Of a stretch of 25,852 bases of DNA, positions 8,201 through 15,540 are shown one piece after another. Positions within the stretch are counted from its first letter, which is position 1. The number at the start of each line of letters is the position of its first letter. Source of the stretch: CBDUQP01 sp965369385 (lineage in GTDB: Bacteria > Planctomycetota > Phycisphaerae > SM23-33); contig CBDUQP010000038.1 of the NCBI GenBank assembly GCA_965369385.1, forward strand, positions 1 through 25,852. The letters are read 5' to 3'. Position numbers and translations under genes: made by a program. The notes beneath the pieces were generated by a model. The model made no database searches. It saw only the letters and a program-made list of their open reading frames with translations, and was not told where the DNA came from.

Positions 8201-10688
8201 GGTAATCTGGATGCTGCACGAATATCCTCGGCGGGTCAAGTTGGCCCGGTCCATCGAAAGTCTTGGGCATTCCGACGAATCGCCACTTGCCATTCTTGTC
8301 GGTCTTGACGCTTTTGCGGGGAACTCTTGCTATCGTTTGTGTGCCGACTGACCTGGACGGATGGTAAGAAACGCTCACCGTTACGCCGGGAACCGGTTGC
8401 CCCTGCTCGTTCTTGACGATGCCGCCAATGGCGACAGGCGGTTCCATGCTGACTGTCATCGAGGGCGGAATCGCACCTGGGGTGAAGGTGGTTCGCAGCA
8501 AGACGAAACCGGCTTTGCTGGCGTCCAGTCTCGTATATCGCGGAGTCTTGATGGGGATGTCGAGCACGCCCACGCCGAGCGCGTCGGTGGTGGCTCGCGA
8601 TGTTGGGTTGCTGCCGGTAGTGTAAAGGGCCAGACTGACCCCTGCCAGCGGTTTGCCGTTCTCCTTGTTCATTACTTTGTAAGTAAGCACGGGCGTTGCG
8701 CCGCTGTCGCGCAGGAGCTTGGCGATTTCGGCATTGTTCTTCTGCGTCGCGGTGTGAAGCAGGCGGGGTTTGCCCTTCAGCAGGCTATTGGCCGATACGC
8801 CCGCTTGCAGCAGTGCCTGGACGACGGCGGTGTCGCCTTTTTCGACGGCCTCGTGAATTGCACGTCGGGCGTATTCGCTTGATGCCGCGGTCTTATCGGC
8901 TTTCACTATGCGAGCGATGTCTTGTGGCATAGAGAGCATTGCTGCCCAGTAGATATTGGGCTTTGCACCGCTCTTCAGCAGCAGTTTGGCTGCCTCGGTT
9001 GCTTGTGTTTCTGTGGCGTGGTCAAGCGCTGTGCGTTTTGACGGATCGGTAGCGCCGGTGAGCGATGGATCATCTTTCAGGATCCTCGCCAGTTGCTCGG
9101 TCATGTTGTGGCCGGCGGAAGCGAACACGTCCAGCTTGACCCCGTGCGACACGAATATTTGAGCGGTTTTTGGGCTACCAGTGTAATAGTGGGTCGCCAG
9201 GCGTCCCTGCTTGTCGCGGATATCCGTTTTGATATCGTTCTCCAGCAGGAAGGCGACAGTCTCTGCGCCCTTGGGGCTCCCGGCCGCCTTGTGCAGAAGG
9301 GTCCGTCCCTGCCGGTCGATTATGTTGATCCACTCGGGATGCTCGTGGAGCTTTTGTCGCAGGGAGTCCAGCTTTCCGCTGGAAGCATTGCTGAAGATTC
9401 GGGCCTTCAGCATTCTCTTGCGAGTCTTGGCTTGCTGCTCTTTCTGTTTGCGAGCGAGGTTCTTGGACTGGACATGCCACTGCCAGTATCCCAGGAGTTT
9501 GGGTGCCAGCGGCGCCAGTATGGCCGCTACCAGGACAGTGACTATTATCCAGTCTCTCAGACGCCACGGGCGTTTGACTTTGTCCGGATTGCGGCCGAGC
9601 AGGCGGTGTGCTCTGCCAAGGAGGGAGCCACCGGCGGCGGCTACGGCGGGGCGGGCGGGGAATCCGCGAAGTTCTTCGATTTCCGTAAGGGCCCGGACGT
9701 ATGTGAGACTGTTTCCGCAGGTGGCTACCGCCATGTCGTCGCAGCAGTGTTCGCGTTCGATTCGCACCCTGCGTGATACCCACCAGACGGCAGGGTGGTA
9801 GAACAGGAACACTTCAAGGATGCTCTGCAGCAGATTGACAAGGAAGTCGCATCGTCGCACATGGGCAAGTTCATGCGCGAGCACTGCGGATATCTGTTCG
9901 GAGTTCATGCCCGTAAGGGCCGACACCGGCACGAAGACAACCGGCTTGAGCCAACCGATGAGAATGGGCCCGGCGATAGACATCGACGTCATGAGCTTAA
10001 CCGGGCGATGAATGCCCATGTGCTCTGCCATCGCACTGAGGCGATGTTGCCAGGCGTCATCGGCAGGTATTCCGGCGCGCACGGTGCCCATCAGTCGCAC
10101 CCATCCGCCGAAGAATCTCACCGTCAGAACGGCCACCCCGGATATCCATACGAGCACTATCCATGGGATGGCATGGTTGATGAATCTTGCCATTGCGTTT
10201 GGTGGACGGCGTTTGCGTTTTGCCTTGGTCTTGACGCCGGCTTTTGCCTGGGCGGTCTTCCTGTCGGCAGTCGGCGCGATGGCAGCTACGGGTTTCGATT
10301 TGCCAGCGGTGCCCTTTGTTACCGGATTTGCCGGCGGCGCAGTTGGAGCCTTTGATGCAGCCGTTTTCAGCGGAACAGGCTTGGCTGCTACTGATCTCCC
10401 GGGCAGTGTCTTGCCCATATGGGCGGGACTGACTCTGGCGGGGGCATTTCTGGCGATTTCGGATTGGTCCTGCCAGACTTTCCACGCGGTTACAAGGGGG
10501 CATGCGAGCATGAGGCAGAGTGCTACGCATCCGGCAAGGTATCGGTCTTGTGCGGATCGCCGTTTCAGCAGGGGCAGGGCTATTGCGAGCATGGCTGCAA
10601 TGATCGCGCCTTGCCATGTAAAGTGCACCAGTGCCCATCCGATGGTTCGGTCCAGTGCTGTCCATGTTAGTTGTGAGACTGCCATCAT
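5223..10688 (-). CDS. Giant BlaR1-like M56 metalloprotease with ankyrin, CarboxypepD_reg-like and beta-propeller regions
   Basis: An 1821-residue membrane protein. Hydrophobic helices lie at about 15-40, 50-68, 173-193 and 378-398. A Pro/Ala/Lys-rich linker fills about 70-165. The M56 zinc site is HELAH at 272-276 with a downstream EREHCCDD motif at 311-318 that carries the likely third ligand. After the last helix and a basic KQKEQQ stretch come ankyrin-like repeats (about 430-665), then about eight carboxypeptidase-regulatory-like Ig repeats (about 668-1450, recurring GxVxxxxGKPxxGA pattern), a low-complexity Ala/Thr/Pro linker (about 1470-1510), and a C-terminal NHL/WD-like propeller (about 1512-1821). 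By analogy with BlaR1/MecR1, the part after the last helix should be outside and act as sensor while the protease inactivates BlaI. It starts three bases after the blaI stop, with an AGGAG site inside the end of blaI. Confidence 0.92.
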   Translation of the reverse strand: MMAVSQLTWTALDRTIGWALVHFTWQGAIIAAMLAIALPLLKRRSAQDRYLAGCVALCLMLACPLVTAWKVWQDQSEIARNAPARVSPAHMGKTLPGRSVAAKPVPLKTAASKAPTAPPANPVTKGTAGKSKPVAAIAPTADRKTAQAKAGVKTKAKRKRRPPNAMARFINHAIPWIVLVWISGVAVLTVRFFGGWVRLMGTVRAGIPADDAWQHRLSAMAEHMGIHRPVKLMTSMSIAGPILIGWLKPVVFVPVSALTGMNSEQISAVLAHELAHVRRCDFLVNLLQSILEVFLFYHPAVWWVSRRVRIEREHCCDDMAVATCGNSLTYVRALTEIEELRGFPARPAVAAAGGSLLGRAHRLLGRNPDKVKRPWRLRDWIIVTVLVAAILAPLAPKLLGYWQWHVQSKNLARKQKEQQAKTRKRMLKARIFSNASSGKLDSLRQKLHEHPEWINIIDRQGRTLLHKAAGSPKGAETVAFLLENDIKTDIRDKQGRLATHYYTGSPKTAQIFVSHGVKLDVFASAGHNMTEQLARILKDDPSLTGATDPSKRTALDHATETQATEAAKLLLKSGAKPNIYWAAMLSMPQDIARIVKADKTAASSEYARRAIHEAVEKGDTAVVQALLQAGVSANSLLKGKPRLLHTATQKNNAEIAKLLRDSGATPVLTYKVMNKENGKPLAGVSLALYTTGSNPTSRATTDALGVGVLDIPIKTPRYTRLDASKAGFVLLRTTFTPGAIPPSMTVSMEPPVAIGGIVKNEQGQPVPGVTVSVSYHPSRSVGTQTIARVPRKSVKTDKNGKWRFVGMPKTFDGPGQLDPPRIFVQHPDYLSDFLSRGCIPMPVTPMPAVAKLKDLTSVMILKRGITFKGVVFGKDNKPVAGATVSEGDSNWNARKTTTNKAGQYVLARSKPGWSRLSITAPGYAPESVKVLVRKGIKNRDFHLKVGRTIKARVVNAAGKPIVGAGVQPQLGHSNWLDVSMKTDSTGRFTWKEAPQEEVKFDVWARGYMRVTKFPATPSDKEYVITMYPPLKISGTVVDAETGKPIKKFSLLPGISWNPDKEPLTKTHWQYRNIRQFANGKYTTSFNHPYPGHLLRIESPGYTPSVSRAFKKGEHGNLTFHFKLIKGTNINGTVVLPTGKPAPGAQIALTTGNNLQVYNGRFRHHGNARIATSDSAGKFSFPAECGQWRMLILHDSGYADIKSEQLKKSKVVTLTPWGRIEGIVKIGTKPASGAQMSAWQVERGQHFGKPMRVYWQYNANADKDGKFVFDRMMAAEFSVYRQIQCGPMRYTSSGSTRVTVASGKTLHMTIGGTGRPIIGKVKLPASRSDLAFTNGHSYISTKISPAWKVPVVPADWNTMSTADRMKHAAKEWKDFDLGKKIKLLGEKLRAKRKQFGLFISDDGTFRVEDVPAGTYEINITLMEPGRPGSHMSAAMIRKDVTIASMPSGRSDEPLDLGTLQLVAVSNSARQGLAAAATHTSTQAATSQPAKKPATAKLPILKAGPAAGTAPAAFVLSSKLDYPMTHDSDDCLTAIDSSGSMIFRINKMNFPAGISTIALDEKRDSFWVNEYVNKRILKYDMSGKLLLQIPDVAARSLTVHDETGNLWLIIAPEDNKGMVKFAVQIYDPSGKLIATPDVSGHKMVYNAEDKAFWITNSMEIIRLSADGTLLNRTPMAPWSIFSFTTIAGQKNVWAGEYSRSKDHRHQEYRLALVTPDGKTLTTVALGQFRLGVIACDPKTADLLVSSAYTGFLARVSSDGKQVWQYPFAATGVDVAADGTVWAVTKKNILKLDYSGKVLSKVPIGLKAKRSWIVAIKSKTVATN

Positions 10689-10691
10689 TGT

Positions 10692-11078
10692 TCAATGCTC
10701 CTGCGAGTGTTCTTCCAGCAACTTGTGCAGCTTTGTCATCTCTTCGGCTGAGACCTTCTTAGTTTGGAGGAGTTGCATAACGAGGCCCGATGCAGATCCT
10801 TCAAATGCGCGGTCGAGAATTTTCGATACGAGGTTACGCTGGGTTCTGTTGCGGGTGACGGCGGCTTCGTATACGTGTGATCGCCCGGCCTTGTTGCGGC
10901 GGAGCAGTCCCTTTGCGGTCATGATCTGCATCAACTTGAGCTTCGTGGTGTAGCCGGTGTCCTGCGTGGCGCGGAGTGCTTCGTGCACCTGGCGAACCGT
11001 GCACGTTCCGTTCTGCCAGAGAACCTGCAATATGGCAAGTTCAGCATCAGTAGGCTCGGGGGTGCTTGGATTAGGCAT
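10692..11078 (-). CDS. blaI: BlaI/MecI/CopY family transcriptional repressor
   Basis: A 128-residue winged-helix repressor. The body from PTDAELAILQVLWQNG, through the helix-turn-helix with TVRQVHEALRA, to the wing around GRSHVYEA matches the BlaI family, and the C-terminal half is the dimerisation helix region. The ATG at 11078 is preferred over the in-frame ATG at 11093 because the GGAAG ribosome site lies between them, seven bases before 11078. It is transcribed first in a two-gene unit with the M56 protease, whose start is three bases downstream. This is the classic repressor-protease pairing. Its own promoter contains an embedded palindrome, indicating autorepression. The target beyond itself appears to be the divergent moxR. 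Confidence 0.93.
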   Translation of the reverse strand: MPNPSTPEPTDAELAILQVLWQNGTCTVRQVHEALRATQDTGYTTKLKLMQIMTAKGLLRRNKAGRSHVYEAAVTRNRTQRNLVSKILDRAFEGSASGLVMQLLQTKKVSAEEMTKLHKLLEEHSQEH

Positions 11079-11126
11079 AGTGTTCTTCCACATCGGGTTT
11101 TGGGGTGATCCTCTGAGTGTGTAAAG

Positions 11127-11154
11127 GATATACGAAGACTGTCGTAGGTGTCAA
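11127..11154 (-). promoter_or_regulatory. blaI promoter with BlaI operator in the spacer
   Basis: Read on the - strand, TTGACA (11149-11154) and TATATC (11127-11132) are separated by 16 bases. The palindrome TACGACAGTCTTCGTA (11131-11146) occupies that spacer and the edge of the -10. Its half-sites TACGA/TCGTA are perfect inverted repeats six bases apart. A nearly identical palindrome lies at 11496-11511. BlaI-type repressors bind this kind of dyad, so autorepression is the natural reading; direct binding is inferred. Confidence 0.8.
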
Positions 11155-11466
11155 TCATCAAGGCCGGATTCATGCCAGCATATTCCTGTTCGTCAGAGTG
11201 GGGGATTGCAACCGGTTTGCGCTGGCGGGCTTTACCGCAGCCTTCTGGTGATGGGGCAGGAGGAGTTTGTCTGGCGGACTCCCTGCCAGGGGTGTGCGTG
11301 CGGGTCTGCAGCATGGTGTTTGTAACAATAGTGTAATCAATTATTTGTGGCAGATATGCTTCAGTGATGCCTCTTGTGTATGGGAATCGACAGATGGTCA
11401 CATGACGCCAGCGCACATGGTACATGGATCTCGGCCATTGGCGGGCGGATGGCCGGGATAAACCAC

Positions 11467-11511
11467 TTGCGATGGAGTCAGCAATACGCTAAAAGTACGA
11501 ATACTGTCGTA
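11467..11511 (+). promoter_or_regulatory. Putative moxR promoter and second BlaI operator
   Basis: The palindrome TACGAATACTGTCGTA at 11496-11511 shares 15 of 16 bases with the one in the blaI promoter and has the same TACGA-N6-TCGTA geometry. It lies 84 bases before the moxR start. A weak promoter TTGCGA (11467-11472), 17 bases, TAAAAG (11490-11495) would put the operator over the transcription start. The palindrome is directly visible; the promoter hexamers match consensus at only four of six positions each. Confidence 0.65.
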
Positions 11512-11595
11512 GAACGTCTGCTTCTTGCAGGGAAAAGGAGCGGGCGCGAGTTGGATTGAGAGTCTTGCAAACGCCGGCGGCGCAGGGAGCATTGA

Positions 11596-12549
11596 GTGGT
11601 CACATCGCAATTATCGACGGAAGCGGCCGGGCAACTGGCGGCTCTTCGGAGCAATCTCGAGAGCGTCATTTACGGTAAGTCGGAGTGTATCGAGACGCTC
11701 GTGATCGCGTTGCTAGCGGGCGGATCGGTGCTGATAGAGGATGTGCCCGGAGTAGGCAAGACCACTCTCGCCAAGGCACTGGCCAAGAGCGTAGATGCGC
11801 AGTTTCATCGCATACAGTTCACTCCCGATCTGCTGCCTGCGGATATTCTCGGTTCATCATTATATAATCCGCGCTCGGCTGACTTCGAATTTCGTCGTGG
11901 GCCTATCTTCTGCAATATTGTGCTGGCAGATGAGATCAACCGCGCATCGCCGCGTACGCAGTCTGCGATGCTGGAGGCGATGAACGAACATCAGGTAACT
12001 ATTGACGGGCAGTTGCACGAGTTGCCCTCGCCGTTTCTGGTTCTGGCTACCCAGAATCCCGTGGATTTTCACGGAACATATCCGCTTCCCGAGTCACAGC
12101 TTGACAGGTTCTGCGTGATGCTTGACATGGGTTATCCTGAAGAAGAGTCCGAGATCGGCATGCTGGAGAATCACGGGCACACTCATCCGTTGGCGAAGTT
12201 GCAACCAGTGGTTACCTGCGACGAAGTAACGAAGATGCAGCAGCAGGTTCGTCAGGTGAAGGTTGATCGAAGTGTGTGCGCCTACATCGTTCAGATCGCC
12301 CAAGCCACCCGGGATGATCCTCGCTTGAAACTGGGCGTCAGTCCGCGAGGGGCTCTGATGATGAACAGGGCATCGCAGGCGGCGGCTTTCGCCGCTGGCA
12401 GAGACTACGTGCTGCCGGATGATGTGCAGTTCATGTCCCGCTTCGTCCTGCCGCATCGCCTGATACTGACATCCAAGAGCAACTACGATGGCACGAGCAG
12501 ACAGGACATCATCACCGATGTGCTGGCATCAGTGAGCGTGCCTACCTAG
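11596..12549 (+). CDS. MoxR-family AAA+ ATPase
   Basis: A 317-residue MoxR-type ATPase. Walker A is EDVPGVGKTT (residues 48-57), Walker B is IVLADEINRA (about 108-117), and sensor 1 is ATQNP (151-155), followed by the YPLPESQLDRF stretch typical of MoxR proteins. The GTG start at 11596 has a GGGAG ribosome site at suitable spacing. MoxR ATPases act as chaperones for partner proteins, often DUF58/VWA proteins encoded next door. Here the partner candidates, DUF58 and the transglutaminase, are about 6-10 kb upstream on the same strand, with the M56/BlaI genes inserted between. The gene is followed by non-coding sequence and a REPIN-like repeat instead of DUF58. The BlaI-type operator in its leader suggests induction by the M56 sensor. 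Confidence 0.93.
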   Translation: MVTSQLSTEAAGQLAALRSNLESVIYGKSECIETLVIALLAGGSVLIEDVPGVGKTTLAKALAKSVDAQFHRIQFTPDLLPADILGSSLYNPRSADFEFRRGPIFCNIVLADEINRASPRTQSAMLEAMNEHQVTIDGQLHELPSPFLVLATQNPVDFHGTYPLPESQLDRFCVMLDMGYPEEESEIGMLENHGHTHPLAKLQPVVTCDEVTKMQQQVRQVKVDRSVCAYIVQIAQATRDDPRLKLGVSPRGALMMNRASQAAAFAAGRDYVLPDDVQFMSRFVLPHRLILTSKSNYDGTSRQDIITDVLASVSVPT

Positions 12550-12643
12550 CAGCCCGTTGAAAAAGCTGTTCCTGCTACATACGGGCCTTTCACCTGCGCG
12601 TCTGCGTCATGAAAACTCGACAATTCACCCGAATTGCCTTGAT
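12550..12643. other. Short spacer after moxR
   Basis: There is no gene here. GCCCGT (12552-12557) and ACGGGC (12581-12586) form a 6-bp inverted repeat with a long loop, which may be a weak terminator for moxR. I see no recognisable remainder of the truncated URO-D-like gene that ends on the other side of the repeat. Confidence 0.35.
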
Positions 12644-12797
12644 AATTAGGGACGGTGCCTTATTTAATTCGCAGGCGAGGCGGATTCACATTTGAATAAG
12701 GCACCGCCCTAATTTTGGGTCTCTTTCGACAGCCCCACCGTGCCTTATATATTTCTATTTCGGACTAGGCGAATTAAATAAGGCACCGTCCCTAATT
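12644..12797. repeat. REPIN-like composite palindromic element, 154 bp
   Basis: The outer 28 bases (12644-12671) and (12770-12797) are perfect inverted repeats, each containing the core AGGGACGGTGCCTTATTT. Inside lie two further degenerate arms: 12695-12714 is the opposite arm of the first hairpin with one base missing, and about 12735-12750 is a diverged arm of the second. The layout is two hairpins in inverted orientation, as in REPINs (pairs of REP sequences mobilised in trans by a RAYT transposase). No transposase is encoded in the window. The right edge overlaps the stop codon of the adjacent - strand gene. Confidence 0.85.
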
Positions 12798-13624
12798 TAC
12801 GCAAGCAGGCCCCACAAGTCTGAGATGCCCGGGTTTCCGTTCTTCCCCTCTTCAGTCGCCGGGAGATCGTGCGAGTAGCCGAGCGAACCCGAACCGGTGT
12901 AGTCTTCTTCATTATTTAGCGTTACCAGGCCTTCTTGCTCAAGCCAGTCAAGCTGTTTGAGCCTGTCGTCCCGCATGAATGCCATCAGCCGGTGGAGCCC
13001 GTCGGGATTGTCGTACATGTAAAGCATGAAGTTCTCAAGCCCGATCAGCTTGATCACCTCGTTGGTCATTCCGTAAGACCATTCCTGGTGCATCCTGTAA
13101 CGTACGTCCAGGATGTCGCCAAATGCCCCTTCAATGGCTTCCTTATGCTGAGCTGTTGATGACCTGTCAACGGAGGGCTGGCGAAACTTGAGCTTGTCCA
13201 GATCGTCGTCCAGGTTCTTTATGGGATGTTCCCATGTCTTGGCACCGAAGCCTTCAAATGATTCTGCCGAATGCATGATCGTTTCGACTCCGCAATCGCC
13301 CCAACTGACATGCCATCCAACATTCCAGGTTGGCTCTATTACATGGTCATCTTTGATGAAGTCATAGTTGCACAGGCTCCAGAGGAATTGGGATTCGAGT
13401 GAACGCGCGAATTCGCCCTCACATTGGAAATCCTGATCCCGGATGAAGTCGTCTATGACTGCCTGTGTCTCGACCAGGAGAAGCGGGCGGTCGTTTTCGC
13501 AGCGGCCGTACTTGCACCATTGCTCACGCCGCTCGACATTTGTATCACTGCCGGCCAGCTCCAATCTTTTCTGGGCCAGCTCGCGAAGTCTGTTTCTGTC
13601 TTTTGGGGATATCGTGTTATCCAT
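12797..13624 (-). pseudogene. URO-D-like (uroporphyrinogen decarboxylase family) protein, 3'-truncated
   Basis: About 275 residues resembling the N-terminal and central part of the URO-D superfamily proteins that PVC bacteria use as putative methyltransferases. Matching segments include EPTWNVGWHVSWGD, IGLENFMLYMYDNPDGLHRL and LVTLNNEEDYTGSGSLGY. The second ATG (13624) is preferred over 13627 because GGAG then lies six bases upstream. In homologues as I remember them the protein continues past the DLWG motif for a substantial C-terminal section of the barrel. Here the frame stops just after DLWGLLA, and the TAA is created where the REPIN-like repeat begins. The missing end suggests a broken gene. 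It is divergent from the acetylesterase gene. Whether a truncated product is made is unknown. Confidence 0.7.
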
Positions 13625-13898
13625 CATATTCTCCGTGAAACCACGTTCATTGATTCCAGTGTACTGATCTCAGTTTTTTGCATTGCCTCTCTTAACAGGT
13701 GACTCACCCCGCTGCCAGAGTTATCCCAAGAGTTCCTGCAATCATTCCGAGAGCAATGCAGGCGCGGGAGAACTGTTTTGGCTTGTTGGCTTGGTTTTTA
13801 TGCGGCGCAAACGATAGACGCAAGTGATAGAATGGACCGCATCGGAGTGGCGGCGTGGCTCTTCCCATACGTATATCACTATTAAGAGGTAAGGTGTG

Positions 13899-15404
13899 AT
13901 GGCTAGTCTTTTAACGAAGTTGCGTGTTTACTGTGGTTTGGCGATTATTCTGACCGTTGCAGGAGCAGCCGGCGCCGACGTTCGTTTGCCGAAGGTGTTT
14001 GCGGATAACATGGTCCTGCAGCGCCACAAGCCGATTCCTGTCTGGGGATGGGCCGCTGTCGGCGAGAAGGTCGTTGTGGAATTCAATGGCAAGCAATCCG
14101 CCGCGGTTGCCAACAAATCTGGAAAGTGGAAGCTTCGTCTGCCTGTGTGCAAAGCTGGCGGGCCGTATGTAATGACGGTTCGCGGCAAGACTACGCTGAC
14201 GTTCCGCAACGTGATGGTAGGGGACGTGTGGTTTTGCAGCGGCCAGTCGAACATGACGGTCCAGGTCAAGCAGGCCAAGGATCCCAAGAAGGAAATAGCG
14301 GCCGCCAATTATCCGAACATCCGCTTCTTTCATCTGAACTATGATTGGGCCCATCTCCGCTCCCAGCCGCAGGATGATCTGCGAGGCAAGAGCTACAAAT
14401 GGACCGTTTGTTCGCCGAAGACCGTTGCGCCAATGTCGGCTGTGGCATACTACTTCGCCCGCGAGTTGCAGAAGTCAGTCAAGGTTCCCATCGGTCTAAT
14501 ACATTCATCGTGGGGTGGGACTGCGATTTACTCATGGTGTCCGCGTGAATTGTTGCAGAAGTACCCCCATCAAAAGGCATCGCTCGCCGGTTGGGATGCG
14601 CAGTGGGCGGAGTATTACAAGACCAAGGATCCCGCCAAGTACCCCAATCGTTACCGCAAGGGGAATCCCGCGATGTTTCAGCCTGCCGGTCTGTGGAACG
14701 GAGGCGTCGCGCCGTTCATACCATACGGTATCAAGGGAGTGATCTGGTACCAGGGCGAGAGCAACGCCGGCAACCCGGCCGAGTATCGCACGATATTCCC
14801 TGCAATGATTCGCGCCTGGCGAAAAGCGTGGGGCCGCCGGAAGCTCCCGTTCTTGTTCGTGCAGCTAGCCAATTACTATCCACGTTCTGCCCAGCCCCAA
14901 GAGCATGGGTGGGCCGGTCTGCGGGAAGCCCAGGAGATGGCCCTGGTGCTGCCCAATACTGGGATGGCTGTTGCGATTGACATTGGAGATGCGAAGAACA
15001 TTCATCCGCTGAACAAGCAGGATGTCGGTAAGCGTCTTGCGTTGGCGGCTCGCGTGAAGGCTTACGGCCAGAAGATTCCGTATGCCGGTCCGACCTATTC
15101 TGCGATGAAACGTAAGGGCGGGAAGGTTCGCGTATTGTTTGTGCACACTGATGGCGGATTGAAGGTGAAAGATGGCGATAAGCCGATTGGTTTCGCTATC
15201 GCCGGTAAAGACAAGAAGTTCCATTGGGCTGAGGCGAAGATCGAGGGTAATAGCGTGATTGTGTGGAGTCCGAAAGTGCCCAAGCCCAAGGTTGTGCGCT
15301 ACGCATGGGGCGGAAATCCTGCATGTAACCTGTATAACGGAGCGGGTTTGCCGGCAGCTCCATTTCGCACGGATGCACCGCTAAACCCGAATCTGAAACC
15401 GTAA
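13899..15404 (+). CDS. Secreted sialate O-acetylesterase (SASA family)
   Basis: About 501 residues with a cleavable signal peptide (LLTKLRVYCGLAIILTVAGAAGA), so an exported enzyme. The SGNH/SASA features are visible: GQSNM with the nucleophilic serine near residue 118, GVIWYQGESNAG near 281-292, and a DIGDAKNIHP segment carrying the probable catalytic histidine near 370. Family members remove O-acetyl groups from sialic acids or plant polysaccharides such as acetyl-xylan and pectin; the exact substrate is not decided by sequence. The AAGAGG ribosome site serves either GTG 13896 or ATG 13899; the ATG gives the better spacing. A sugar isomerase-like gene follows on the same strand after 136 bases, consistent with a small catabolic unit. 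Confidence 0.92.
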   Translation: MASLLTKLRVYCGLAIILTVAGAAGADVRLPKVFADNMVLQRHKPIPVWGWAAVGEKVVVEFNGKQSAAVANKSGKWKLRLPVCKAGGPYVMTVRGKTTLTFRNVMVGDVWFCSGQSNMTVQVKQAKDPKKEIAAANYPNIRFFHLNYDWAHLRSQPQDDLRGKSYKWTVCSPKTVAPMSAVAYYFARELQKSVKVPIGLIHSSWGGTAIYSWCPRELLQKYPHQKASLAGWDAQWAEYYKTKDPAKYPNRYRKGNPAMFQPAGLWNGGVAPFIPYGIKGVIWYQGESNAGNPAEYRTIFPAMIRAWRKAWGRRKLPFLFVQLANYYPRSAQPQEHGWAGLREAQEMALVLPNTGMAVAIDIGDAKNIHPLNKQDVGKRLALAARVKAYGQKIPYAGPTYSAMKRKGGKVRVLFVHTDGGLKVKDGDKPIGFAIAGKDKKFHWAEAKIEGNSVIVWSPKVPKPKVVRYAWGGNPACNLYNGAGLPAAPFRTDAPLNPNLKP

Positions 15405-15540
15405 GAAACGCGACGTGACGAGAGGGAAAGATTTGACAACCGGTTCGAGAGTATCTATCTCTGTATGGGCTATTGATCAAGCCATGTGAGGCAGGAATCG
15501 TGTAGTGTTCCTGACTGACATAGTGCAACAGGAAGATATC

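Noticed and set aside
10012..10953. A 313-codon + strand open frame opposite the M56 gene and blaI
   Set aside because: It is antisense to two well-supported genes, has no homology-like motifs and spans their junction. Such long antisense frames are expected in GC-rich coding DNA.
12644..12797. Interpretation of the palindromic repeat as a CRISPR array or insertion sequence
   Set aside because: Arms are inverted instead of directly repeated with spacers, and there is no transposase. The paired-hairpin layout fits a REPIN.
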